From Oscillospiraceae bacterium (lineage in GTDB: Bacteria; Bacillota; Clostridia; Oscillospirales; Ruminococcaceae), in assembly GCA_024404915.1 (NCBI GenBank), contig JAKSPJ010000007.1, forward strand, positions 62,001 to 126,000: a stretch of DNA of 64,000 nucleotides, written 5' to 3'. The stretch's first letter is position 1. Every line of letters begins with the position of its first letter. The notes beneath the pieces were generated by a model that saw nothing but the letters and a program-made list of their open reading frames with translations, was not told where the DNA came from and ran no database searches. This document shows, piece by piece, positions 43,798 through 52,224 of this stretch. A program made the position numbers and the translations under genes.

Positions 43798-44619
43798 TTG
43801 AAAGATACCACTCAATCTCTGCGTAAACTCTCCGACAGCAAGCGCATTGTCATCAAAGTCGGCACATCCACGCTGACACATCCCACCGGCAGACTGAATC
43901 TGCGGCGGTTTCATAATCTGGTTCGTGTTCTGGCAGATCTTTCCAATGCCGGCAAACAGCTGATTCTGGTTTCATCCGGTGCAGTTGGTCTGGGTGTCGG
44001 TCAGCTGGGACTGCGGGAACGCCCCACAGATACACCAACGAAACAGGCATGTGCCGCTGTAGGTCAATGTGAACTGATGCATCTGTATGATGCGCAGTTT
44101 TCCAACTACAGTGTCAACGTGGCACAGGTTCTTCTGACAAAGGCCATTCTCAATAGCAACGGCGGTGTCAATGCGGGAAACTGCATGGAGCGGCTGATGG
44201 AATTCGGTGTCATTCCCATTGTGAATGAAAATGATACCGTTGCCATTGATGAACTGGAACTGGAAATAGGTGAAAACGATTCCCTGGCTGCGATTGTGGC
44301 AGGACTGGTACATGCAGATACATTGATTCTGATGAGTGACATCGATGGACTGTACTCGGCAGACCCCCACAAGAACAAGGATGCTGAGATGATTCCGGTG
44401 GTTTATCAGATTACAGAGGAAATTGAGAGCATTGCAGGCGGTGCAGGCACTCCCAATGCCAGAGGCGGCATGACCACGAAGATTTCCGCTGCAAAAATGG
44501 CAGTGAATGCCGGCATTGATATGGTTATCATGAATGGTGAAAAGCCGGAACTGCTGTACAATCTTTTGATGAACGATGAAAATATCGGCACACGCTTTGT
44601 GGCTGACAGTACAAAATAA
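43798..44619 (+). CDS. proB: Glutamate 5-kinase
   Basis: ProB phosphorylates glutamate in the first step of proline synthesis. The 273-residue kinase has IVIKVGTSTLTH, LVSSGAVGLGVG, IPIVNENDTVAIDE and GTPNARGGMTTKISAAKMA, all amino-acid-kinase family hallmarks. It lacks the C-terminal PUA domain found in many homologues (about 365 residues), so it is the short form. The start is TTG at 43798, behind AAAGGAAG. proA follows 115 bases later; proC is not in the window. Confidence 0.94.
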   Translation: MKDTTQSLRKLSDSKRIVIKVGTSTLTHPTGRLNLRRFHNLVRVLADLSNAGKQLILVSSGAVGLGVGQLGLRERPTDTPTKQACAAVGQCELMHLYDAQFSNYSVNVAQVLLTKAILNSNGGVNAGNCMERLMEFGVIPIVNENDTVAIDELELEIGENDSLAAIVAGLVHADTLILMSDIDGLYSADPHKNKDAEMIPVVYQITEEIESIAGGAGTPNARGGMTTKISAAKMAVNAGIDMVIMNGEKPELLYNLLMNDENIGTRFVADSTK

Positions 44620-44734
44620 GAGCAAATCACTTTCGGGCGGCTGTATTGCGTATGGAAAACAACCCGTTTGATAATCGCATATAATTCCCGCAGCTGCTCC
44701 TTTCTCATGCGAATAATAATACGGAGGAAACATT

Positions 44735-45988
44735 ATGGAACAATTAACTGTTGCACAGCTGGGTGCCCGTGCAAAGGCGGTGGCTGCCGTACTGGCATCC
44801 GCTTCCCCTTCCCTGAAGAACAACGCCCTTGCTGCCATTGCAGATGCGCTGACTGCACGCACAGAGGAAATCATCGCTGCCAATAAAGCTGATCTGGAAC
44901 AGGCTGTCCGAAATCAGATGTCCCAGGCAATGCAGGACAGACTGCTGCTGAACCCGGCACGCATTCAGGGTATGGCTGAGGGTGTCCGTAAACTCATTCA
45001 GCTGGATGAAGTCGTCGGCAAAGTAGAAGAGGGCTATGTCCGTCCCAATGGACTTTGCATTCAGAAAACCCGTGTGCCCTTGGGTGTGATCGGCATTATT
45101 TTTGAAAGCCGCCCCAATGTTACAGTAGATGCCGCATCCCTTTGCATGAAGGCAGGCAACTGCGTCATTCTCCGTGGCGGAAAAGAAGCCTTTTCCTCCA
45201 ATATGTGCCTGACTAATATTATGCGTGATGCTGTAGAGTCTGCCGGCCTCCCTGCGGATATTATTCAGCTGGTCCCGGATACCACAAGAGAATCCTCCAA
45301 CCAGCTGATGAAGCTTTCCCAGTATCTGGATGTTCTCATTCCCCGGGGCGGTGCAGGCCTGATTCGTGCCGTAGCAGAAAATGCCACTGTTCCTGTCATA
45401 CGAACCGGTGTGGGCAATTGTCATGTTTTTGTGGATGCCAGCGCTGATGCAGCTATGGCAGTGAATATTATTGACAACGGAAAGACACAGCGTCCTTCCG
45501 TCTGCAATGCCATTGAAACCATATTGATACATCGGGACATTGCGAAGGATTTTCTCCCTCTTGTAAAGGCCAGACTGGATGAACACAATGTCATTCTCCA
45601 CGGCGATGCTGAAACCTGTGAAATCCTTGGAGACTGCGTTGTGCCTGCAGAGGAAACAGACTGGGAAACAGAATATCTGGATTACCAGCTGGCCGTGAAG
45701 GTTGTGGGAGATGTGGATGAAGCCATTGCACATATTTCACGTTATGGCACCAATCACAGTGAATGCATTGTCACAAAATCCCTGGACAATGCCAGAAAAT
45801 TCCAGCTGACTGTGGATGCTGCTGCGGTTTACGTCAATGCATCCACCCGCTTTACAGACGGAGGAGAATTCGGTTTCGGTGCTGAAATCGGCATTTCCAC
45901 ACAAAAGCTGCACGCCCGTGGCCCAATGGGCCTTTATGAGCTGACATCTGTCAAATACCTTATTCAGGGTGAGGGACAGATTCGCTGA
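44735..45988 (+). CDS. proA: Glutamate-5-semialdehyde dehydrogenase
   Basis: ProA reduces glutamyl phosphate to the semialdehyde in proline synthesis. The 417-residue protein has EYVRPNGLCIQKTRVPLGVIGIIFESRPNVT, LRGGKEAFSSN, and the catalytic Cys in the NGKTQRPSVCNAIET region. C-terminal ARGPMGLYELTSVKYL is typical. ATG at 44735 follows ACGGAGG. It ends the run of plus-strand genes and is followed by a terminator. Confidence 0.96.
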   Translation: MEQLTVAQLGARAKAVAAVLASASPSLKNNALAAIADALTARTEEIIAANKADLEQAVRNQMSQAMQDRLLLNPARIQGMAEGVRKLIQLDEVVGKVEEGYVRPNGLCIQKTRVPLGVIGIIFESRPNVTVDAASLCMKAGNCVILRGGKEAFSSNMCLTNIMRDAVESAGLPADIIQLVPDTTRESSNQLMKLSQYLDVLIPRGGAGLIRAVAENATVPVIRTGVGNCHVFVDASADAAMAVNIIDNGKTQRPSVCNAIETILIHRDIAKDFLPLVKARLDEHNVILHGDAETCEILGDCVVPAEETDWETEYLDYQLAVKVVGDVDEAIAHISRYGTNHSECIVTKSLDNARKFQLTVDAAAVYVNASTRFTDGGEFGFGAEIGISTQKLHARGPMGLYELTSVKYLIQGEGQIR

Positions 45989-46039
45989 TCTGACAGCCTT
46001 GCAATGATTCGGTGGCTAAAATTATTCTGATTTCTTTTC

Positions 46040-46090
46040 AGGCAATACCGTCTGTGATATTTTGTATCATTTAATGGTATTGCCTTTTTC
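46040..46090 (+). terminator. Terminator after proA
   Basis: AGGCAATACC (46040-46049) pairs with GGTATTGCCT (46076-46085), with an inner TGATA/TATCA stem (46055-46059 with 46065-46069), followed by TTTTTC. The outer arms resemble the long inverted repeat in the asnB leader. Confidence 0.85.
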
Positions 46091-46126
46091 TATACACCCT
46101 ATACAAAATACCTATGCCGCAAAGTC

Positions 46127-46155
46127 TTGACATGGTGGCGGCAATGTGTTAAAAT
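46127..46155 (+). promoter_or_regulatory. Promoter of the GH10-dockerin gene
   Basis: TTGACA (46127-46132), 17-bp spacer, TAAAAT (46150-46155) with TG two bases upstream. A GCCGC/GCGGC inverted repeat flanks the -35 region (46116-46142), a possible operator. A GTCC/GGAC hairpin lies in the short leader. Confidence 0.75.
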
Positions 46156-46219
46156 ATAGGCATTAGCGTAAAAAGTCCAGTATAGGACAAGCGCAGAATC
46201 GAGAGGGAGGATTGCTATT

Positions 46220-48100
46220 ATGAAGCAACACAAAGCAGCAGCTGCTGCAATGAGCATTCTGCTGGCAATGCAGGGTGTTCCAATGACCGGCAATGTATAT
46301 GCCGCCGACAGCGATATTGTTGTAACCGGGTTTGAAGACAAGGATGTATCCATGTTTTCCAAGCGTGGCAACGATGACACATCCGTCATCGAGGCCTGCA
46401 CAGATGATCCCCATTCCGGTGATGTCTGCATGTCCGTGACTGAACGTTCTCAGGGCTGGAACGGACCTTCTATTTCTCTGGAAGCCATCGGCTGTGAACC
46501 GGGCGTGCAGTATCTTGCAACTGCCTGGGTTAAGGCAAAATGGTATAACAGCTGTGCACTCAGCATGCAGTATACCGATGAGGAAGGCGTACAGCATTAC
46601 GACAATCTGACCAAATTCACTGCTGACTCCAAGTGGGTGGAGATTCCTCTGACTAAGTTCAGCTTTGATGCCAGCATGAAGGACGTTCAGCTGTATATCG
46701 AAGGCAGTGACAATGCTGATCTTTATGTGGATGATTTTTCTCTGACAGCTGCACCGGTCTTTTCCATTGAAAAGGATATTCCCGGTCTGAAGGATGTATT
46801 CGGCTCTTATTTTAAGGTGGGCGGTGCCGTCACTGCAAAGGAACTTTCCCCCAACAGCACAAAGGAATTGGTTCTCAAGCATTATAATTCCCTGACACTG
46901 GGCAATGAGCTGAAGCCGGAAAACCTGTTTGATGTGGCCGCAACAATTGACTACATGAAAGAAACAGGCGACAATACAACACCGCAGGTCAAGCTGAACG
47001 GCCAGGCTCGCATTATCCTTGATTTTGCCCGTGAACATAATATATCTGTCCGTGGACACGTTCTGGTATGGTACAGCCAGACACCAATCACCTTCTTTAC
47101 AGAGGACTACACAACAAGCGGCGCACTGGTGGATAAGGAAACCATGCTGAAGCGTATGGAAGCTTACATCAAGGGCGTATTCGAAGCACTGGATGCAGAA
47201 TACTCCGATGTGGATTTCTACGCATGGGATGTCGTAAACGAAGCATATGAGGATAATGGTTCTCCCCGTCAGCCCGGCAAATATGAGGATTACAACGGCA
47301 GCTCTGCATGGGTTAAAATCTTCGGAGATAACTCCTTTATCCCCCCTGCATTTGAGTATGCAAGAAAGTATGCACCGAAGAACACAAAGCTGTATTACAA
47401 CGACTACAACGAATACGCACAGAAGCAGGATGTCATTATCAAAATGGCAAAGGAACTGCACGAAAAAGGCTGGCTGGACGGAATCGGTCTCCAGTCCCAT
47501 CTGGACGTCAGACGCAGCGTCAATGACGCATATCCTTCTGTGTTTATTTATGAAGCAGCACTGAAGAAGTATGCAGAATCCGGTCTGGATATTCAGATTA
47601 CAGAGCTGGATGCCACCCTGGATGCCAGCTGCCTGAATGAAGCCGGCTACAAGGAGCAGGCTTCTTATTACAAGGGCATTATGGATGCCATTATGAAGTA
47701 CAAAGACAGCATTTCTGCTGTTGTTTTCTGGGGCACAACTGATGACCAGAGCTGGCGTACTGAGGGCTCTCCGCTGCTGTTCGATGCAGAGTACAAGGCA
47801 AAGCCTGCATTCTACTCCATCATTGACGGCATTGAATATGAAACAACACAGCCTGTCCAGACCACTACAACCGCTGTCACCACTACAACAGCACCTGCTG
47901 CAACAGATCTTCTGTTGGGTGATGCAAACAATGACGGTACCGTTGATGTATCTGATGCGGTTCTGCTGGCTCGCTATCTTGCAGAAGATGCAGAGGCAGT
48001 CATCACTGCAAAGGGTCAGAAAAATGCAGATACCAACAGCGACGGCGCACTCAATGACAAGGATGTCTCAGCCATTCTCCGTATTGTCGCAAAATTCTGA
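46220..48100 (+). CDS. GH10 xylanase with CBM22-like module and type I dockerin
   Basis: This secreted enzyme degrades xylan and would dock onto a cellulosome. The 626-residue protein has a signal peptide (residues 1-30, cleavage after YAADS), a carbohydrate-binding module of the CBM22/CBM4-9 type (about 32-175), the GH10 catalytic domain (about 185-550) with VRGHVLVWYSQTP, acid/base WDVVNEAYED and nucleophile ITELDATLD, a Thr-rich linker, and a dockerin (about 565-626) with two calcium loops GDANNDGTVDVSDAVLL and ADTNSDGALNDKDV. ATG follows GAGAGGGAGG, an unusual ribosome-binding site complementary to the candidate small RNA at 26.8 kb. Confidence 0.94.
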   Translation: MKQHKAAAAAMSILLAMQGVPMTGNVYAADSDIVVTGFEDKDVSMFSKRGNDDTSVIEACTDDPHSGDVCMSVTERSQGWNGPSISLEAIGCEPGVQYLATAWVKAKWYNSCALSMQYTDEEGVQHYDNLTKFTADSKWVEIPLTKFSFDASMKDVQLYIEGSDNADLYVDDFSLTAAPVFSIEKDIPGLKDVFGSYFKVGGAVTAKELSPNSTKELVLKHYNSLTLGNELKPENLFDVAATIDYMKETGDNTTPQVKLNGQARIILDFAREHNISVRGHVLVWYSQTPITFFTEDYTTSGALVDKETMLKRMEAYIKGVFEALDAEYSDVDFYAWDVVNEAYEDNGSPRQPGKYEDYNGSSAWVKIFGDNSFIPPAFEYARKYAPKNTKLYYNDYNEYAQKQDVIIKMAKELHEKGWLDGIGLQSHLDVRRSVNDAYPSVFIYEAALKKYAESGLDIQITELDATLDASCLNEAGYKEQASYYKGIMDAIMKYKDSISAVVFWGTTDDQSWRTEGSPLLFDAEYKAKPAFYSIIDGIEYETTQPVQTTTTAVTTTTAPAATDLLLGDANNDGTVDVSDAVLLARYLAEDAEAVITAKGQKNADTNSDGALNDKDVSAILRIVAKF

Positions 48101-48156
48101 AACTCGAAAGGTACAGTGCATTTGCCCCCTGACAGCAGATGCGATCGCCTGACAAC

Positions 48157-48195
48157 AAAAAAATGCCATAGTATTTGAAATACTATGGCATTTTT
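48157..48195 (+). terminator. Terminator after the GH10 gene, bidirectional
   Basis: AAAAAATGCCATAGTATTT pairs with AATACTATGGCATTTTT, an almost perfect 18-pair stem with a two-to-four-base loop. A and T runs flank it on both strands, so it can also end the minus-strand PAP2 transcript. Confidence 0.95.
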
Positions 48196-48243
48196 GTTTT
48201 ATGATATCAATACTTTTGTATCTGAAGCCAATATGCTGCGGAA

Positions 48244-48912
48244 TTATTTTGAAGAGGATATGCGCTTTCTCTTTCCTGCGCCCTCACAGCCATCCCAGGT
48301 TTTATTACGGAACAGACGATTGCAGATTGCCAGACCAATAAACGCATAGGTCAGGCCAAAGAAGAGACCGCCCAGAATGTCTGTGGGGTAATGCACATAC
48401 AGATACATACGAGAAAAAGCCACCAGTGCTGCCAGAATCAAAGCAGGAATGCCATACTTTTTCTTCCACATGCAGATGGATGCCGCAGCCGCAAAAGAAG
48501 CCTGCGTATGCCCGGAAGGAAATGCGTAATCCATAGGGGCCTTCACCAGAAGCTGAAGCAGTGTTCTGCCCTCCGGAATCACAGTTGTGCCATCATGTGC
48601 CGAAAGCCGAAGCAGCGGATCACCAATACAGCCGATGCGTGCCAGTGGGTTTCCGTTTTCCAGCCAGAAGGGACGAGGTCTCGCAATCAGATTCTTCAGA
48701 ATCACATTGCCCCCCAGCACACACAGAATCAGGGCAATTGCAGAAACGTGTGCATATTTCCGTGTTTGCTTCGGAATAAACATTAACACTGTCAGCACAA
48801 TCCAGAAAATGCCGCCGTCACCAAATTTAGTGATAAAAGGCATAATCACATCCATAATGTCGCTGCGCAGTGTATCCTGAATCCAATTCAGAAATTGAAA
48901 TTCCCAATCCAT
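48244..48912 (-). CDS. PAP2-family membrane phosphatase
   Basis: The 222-residue integral membrane phosphatase has about five hydrophobic helices and the three PAP2 motifs: KNLIARPRP, PSGHTQASFA and SRMYLYVHYPTDILGG. Such enzymes often dephosphorylate undecaprenyl diphosphate or phosphatidic acid; the substrate is not predictable. The start is taken at the ATG 48912, with GGAAAGGATG upstream; a start 33 bases further up (48945) would add a poorly conserved extension. It sits between the two dockerin-enzyme genes. Confidence 0.9.
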   Translation of the reverse strand: MDWEFQFLNWIQDTLRSDIMDVIMPFITKFGDGGIFWIVLTVLMFIPKQTRKYAHVSAIALILCVLGGNVILKNLIARPRPFWLENGNPLARIGCIGDPLLRLSAHDGTTVIPEGRTLLQLLVKAPMDYAFPSGHTQASFAAAASICMWKKKYGIPALILAALVAFSRMYLYVHYPTDILGGLFFGLTYAFIGLAICNRLFRNKTWDGCEGAGKRKRISSSK

Positions 48913-49231
48913 AAAAACATCCTTTCCAGTGAGCTTTGATTTCACAATTTATGATAGCATGACCCGATACGCATGATACAAATGAATGATTGCGTACCTG
49001 CAGGAGCTTATTAATAAATTGTTTATGATTATTATATCATATTTTCTTCTTTATTGTCGAGGCATCCTCTGTATTTGTAACCATTTTGTTACTTTTGAAA
49101 CAAAGGATGCATCCGCTTTACATAGTATATTTTACAGCAGCAATCATTTAATTTACCCAAAAGACTGCGTCCCATCCGCTTACACAGATGGGACGCATCA
49201 AATAGAAAGGGAATAGGGATATCAGACTTTA
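48913..49231 (-). other. Intergenic gap between the PAP2 and GH9 genes
   Basis: The 319 bases are AT-rich. A TATCAT-like -10 for the PAP2 gene is visible near 48950 but no well-spaced -35. The right end (49166-49198) is the GH9 terminator. Nothing else was recognised. Confidence 0.6.
49166..49198 (-). terminator. Terminator after the GH9 gene
   Basis: TGCGTCCCATC and GATGGGACGCA form a perfect 11-pair stem with an 11-base loop; on the minus strand TCTTTT follows. Confidence 0.85.
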
Positions 49232-51622
49232 TTAGAATTCTGTTATCATCTTTGCAACATACTGCAGAATGGTAACAACATCCTCAGATGTGAGAGAGCC
49301 ATTCTTGTCAACGTCTGCATTCAGCAGGCCCTGAGAAGATACAGTAGCAGATGCATCTTCAGCAAGGTAACGAGCCAGCAAAACTGCGTCTGCAACGTCA
49401 ACGCCGTCGCTTACAGTTACATCACCCAGATCTACTTCCGGATCAACCACAACAGGCGGATCAACCTCTGTTGCCTTCTCAGTAACAGCCAGCAGATAGG
49501 TCAGCGGAGAATTCCAGTAAATTGCAATCTCATTTGTGGAGTAGCTCTCATTCTTATCAATGTAGCACTTTGCAGGAGCCAGACCCTTGCAGTATGCCTT
49601 TGCAGCGCTGTCTTCCAGATTCGGGTTTACACCGCCAACCAGCATACCGGGCTGTGCAGTACCAACTGCCAGGGACGGACGGTGGTGCGGGTCAGAAGAA
49701 CCAACAGTACCGAAACCGGTGACATAGCATGTGCCAAGCGGGTTCTTGCCAAGCAGATGGTTCAGAACTTCATTTGCGGAATCCATTCTGTCTGTCATAG
49801 CCAGCATGATACCTGCATTTGCGATAGCCATATTGCTTCCCCAGTAGTAATCGCTCAGAGGAGAACCATACGGGTTTGCCTGCACAAGCTTGTCAGCAGA
49901 TGCAGCATTCTTTTCAATTGCAGCCTTTGCATTTGCAAGAGCTGTCTGGTTAACATTATCGGATTTCATAGTGGTCAGTGCAATGTTGCCGTAACCGCCG
50001 ACTGTTGCCCAGTCAATGCCGTTCATTGCAACACTCACATCAGCCAGATACTTTTCATCGCCGGACATGCGGTACATCTGGCATGCAGCCCAGTAACGCT
50101 CGTCCTTATCGGACTTATCATTGTAAGCACCTGTGCTGATATCTGCGGGATCCTTGAAGTTGAATTCCGGATGCTCCTGGAGATATGCCCAGGACTTCTC
50201 AGCTGCTGCCTTACAGGTAGCTGCAAATGTCTTGTCAAAAGACTCATAGAACTCAGCTGCCAAAGCCATGGAAGCGCAGAAGTCTGCTGTTGCAGTAGAA
50301 GAAACAGGTGTCACAATCAGAGCACCGGTCTCTTTATCAGGCATAACCAGCATGCCGGGGAATGTCTTACAGGAAACCTTGTGGTGAACACCGCCGTCAG
50401 CATCCTGCATCTTCAGCATCCATTCCAGCTCATAACGTGCCTCGTCCAGTACATCCGGCACGCCGTTGCCGCTCTCCGGAATACCGATAGAGTCAGTAAA
50501 CAGGCCCGGGTTTGCATCGTATGCATACAGCAGGTCAGCGATTGTCTTTGCAGCCGGAACAACATATCTGCCGTAGTCACCGGCATCGTGCCAGCCGCCG
50601 GAAACGTCAATCTTATCGCTTGTGCCATACAGAGTTGCCTCGGAAGTGTGGCAAGCCTTGTGGCCGAATGTATCATCCTCTACTGCACAGCCGCAGCGCT
50701 GGAGATACAGCATACGAACTGAAGCATCCACCAGTTCCTGATAAGGATTATCAGAAATCTCGAACACATAGGAATCATCCAGACCTTCAGCCTGAATCAT
50801 GTACTTGCCGGGTGTTGTAACAGAGGAGAAATCAGCAACACGGTTCATTTCGCCTGCACTGGTATTCTTCACTGCCTCAGAAGCCGTACCGGAGAATGCA
50901 ATCTCCTTTGTCTCGGTGTTCACAACCTTGAATTCAGCAGGTGTGTTCTCACCACGGATAACAGCTGTCTTAACATCGTTTGTGCGGTAACCAATCTGGT
51001 TTGTTACGATTGGCGGCTCATAGGGCATAAATGCAGCATAGTCTACATTGCTGTCATCGATGCACTCGATTACAACATTATCCAGGTAAATGGTGTGGCC
51101 AGCCTCGCAGCCCGGATCCTTTTCTGTCTGAATACCGCAGTTGAATACCAGCTTTGCCATGATATCAGTATCCTTCTCCATGGTAAACTCTTTTTCAAAG
51201 TGCTGCTCCTCAGAAGTCAGATTCAGACCAAGCCATACATAGGCCTGATAGGTGCCGCCGTTCTGCTGAATCATTGCTTCGATGAAACGATCTGTGGTAC
51301 AGGAAATGTCGAAGCTGATGCGGTAAACACCATTCTGATACAGCGGAATGATGTCGTAGAACATCTGGAGTGCGTAGTTCAGCTCGCCCAGGGAAGTAAC
51401 TTCCAATGCCAGCTTGCCGTCCTTGGCGGAAAGCTTACCTGCGCCGCCGCTCTCCTTGTAGGTGTCCCACTCGGAAATACCGCTCTCAAAAGTAGAATTG
51501 GTAACCAGGTTTATGCCGGTTGCAGCAGAACCGCTAAGCGGTGCCATGGTCTGAGCCGCTGCTGTCAGCGTCATGCATGCTGTCAGAACAGTCAGGCCCT
51601 TTTTGAATGTGTGCTTTTTCAT
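49232..51622 (-). CDS. GH9 glucanase with CBM4-like module, Ig-like domain and dockerin
   Basis: This secreted cellulase/beta-glucanase is 796 residues long. After a signal peptide (KKGLTVLTACMTLTAAAQTMA, cleavage near residue 33) come a CBM4/9-like module (NSTFESGISEWDTYKE..., about 35-195), an Ig-like CelD_N domain (about 200-290), the GH9 catalytic domain (about 295-710) with GGWHDAGDYGRY (catalytic Asp pair), DPHHRPS and the Glu in YSTNEIAIYWNSP, and a dockerin (about 730-790). The first calcium loop of the dockerin reads DVTVSDGVDVAD, with Thr and Ser where Asn and Asp are usual; the second loop (DVDKNGSLTSED) looks normal. The start follows GAGAGGGG. Confidence 0.93.
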   Translation of the reverse strand: MKKHTFKKGLTVLTACMTLTAAAQTMAPLSGSAATGINLVTNSTFESGISEWDTYKESGGAGKLSAKDGKLALEVTSLGELNYALQMFYDIIPLYQNGVYRISFDISCTTDRFIEAMIQQNGGTYQAYVWLGLNLTSEEQHFEKEFTMEKDTDIMAKLVFNCGIQTEKDPGCEAGHTIYLDNVVIECIDDSNVDYAAFMPYEPPIVTNQIGYRTNDVKTAVIRGENTPAEFKVVNTETKEIAFSGTASEAVKNTSAGEMNRVADFSSVTTPGKYMIQAEGLDDSYVFEISDNPYQELVDASVRMLYLQRCGCAVEDDTFGHKACHTSEATLYGTSDKIDVSGGWHDAGDYGRYVVPAAKTIADLLYAYDANPGLFTDSIGIPESGNGVPDVLDEARYELEWMLKMQDADGGVHHKVSCKTFPGMLVMPDKETGALIVTPVSSTATADFCASMALAAEFYESFDKTFAATCKAAAEKSWAYLQEHPEFNFKDPADISTGAYNDKSDKDERYWAACQMYRMSGDEKYLADVSVAMNGIDWATVGGYGNIALTTMKSDNVNQTALANAKAAIEKNAASADKLVQANPYGSPLSDYYWGSNMAIANAGIMLAMTDRMDSANEVLNHLLGKNPLGTCYVTGFGTVGSSDPHHRPSLAVGTAQPGMLVGGVNPNLEDSAAKAYCKGLAPAKCYIDKNESYSTNEIAIYWNSPLTYLLAVTEKATEVDPPVVVDPEVDLGDVTVSDGVDVADAVLLARYLAEDASATVSSQGLLNADVDKNGSLTSEDVVTILQYVAKMITEF

Positions 51623-51800
51623 GTTAGTAACCCCTCTCAATTCATTACTAAATGTAATATTGGCAGATATGCTATACCTAGGAGCAACCCCCTCTCTGAT
51701 TGCTCCCAATGTGTGCACATAGGATTTACCACCGTAAAAGTAAGTCTTATATGCACACGGGATACAGCATCGCAAACACGGATTTCCATCCGCTTTTCTA
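51623..51800 (-). promoter_or_regulatory. Long structured leader of the GH9 gene
   Basis: On the minus strand a TATAAT (complement of 51800-51805) precedes a leader of about 170 bases. It has an outer inverted repeat GTGTGCATATA/TATGTGCACAC (arms near 51711-51722 and 51748-51758) and a hairpin GGAGCAA/TTGCTCC (51700-51706 with 51681-51687), whose loop contains AGAGAGGGGG, a copy of the real ribosome-binding site GAGAGGGG (complement of 51631-51638). Confidence 0.5.
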
Positions 51801-51805
51801 TTATA
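51800..51805 (-). promoter_or_regulatory. Possible -10 of the GH9 promoter
   Basis: TATAAT on the minus strand; the -35 region (TTCTTT) is poor, so an activator or alternative sigma factor may be needed, or the true promoter lies elsewhere. Confidence 0.35.
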
Positions 51806-51894
51806 ATGCATAATTATGCAAAAAAGAATGATATTTTATATCAATTATATGATTTATCATGCAAATTTTAGACAACCTCCCAAATAAAGTTAAC

Positions 51895-51916
51895 TTGTCG
51901 ATGAATTAAGCGACAA
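51895..51916 (+). promoter_or_regulatory. Candidate operator between the GH9 and exporter promoters
   Basis: TTGTCG, ten bases, CGACAA form a perfect inverted repeat in the AT-rich divergent region, about 90 bases upstream of the GH9 -10 and 135 bases upstream of the exporter -35. The spacing suits a dimeric regulator. Confidence 0.4.
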
Positions 51917-52049
51917 ATGGTTAAAACGAATTTTACTGTTTGTATTATTTAATTAAGTATTTATTAAGAAAAAAGTCGTTCCGTTCTAAAAATCAGATTC
52001 ATTCCAGTGGCTTGTATTTTAAACTTGCCTTAAATTTCCATGTATTGGG

Positions 52050-52078
52050 TTGACAGAAAGAACTCGTTCGTGTATAAT
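52050..52078 (+). promoter_or_regulatory. Promoter of the MacAB-like exporter operon
   Basis: TTGACA (52050-52055), 17-bp spacer, TATAAT (52073-52078), a perfect SigA consensus. The leader is about 140 bases. The rest of the 600-base gap with GH9 holds the GH9 leader and the inverted repeat noted separately. Confidence 0.9.
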
Positions 52079-52224
52079 ATTATTTCACGGATAGAATACA
52101 ATCTGCGCTTATTCCGGCAGATTTTCAGGGAGAAGATGCTGCACATATGTGCCATAAAAGCCCCTGGCAGTCCTGGCGAAATACGTTCTTTATTTTAATG
52201 CGATTCATATCGGAGGAATACACC

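Noticed and set aside
49522..50722. Plus-strand frames opposite the GH9 gene
   Set aside because: Antisense shadows of a gene with clear GH9 motifs.
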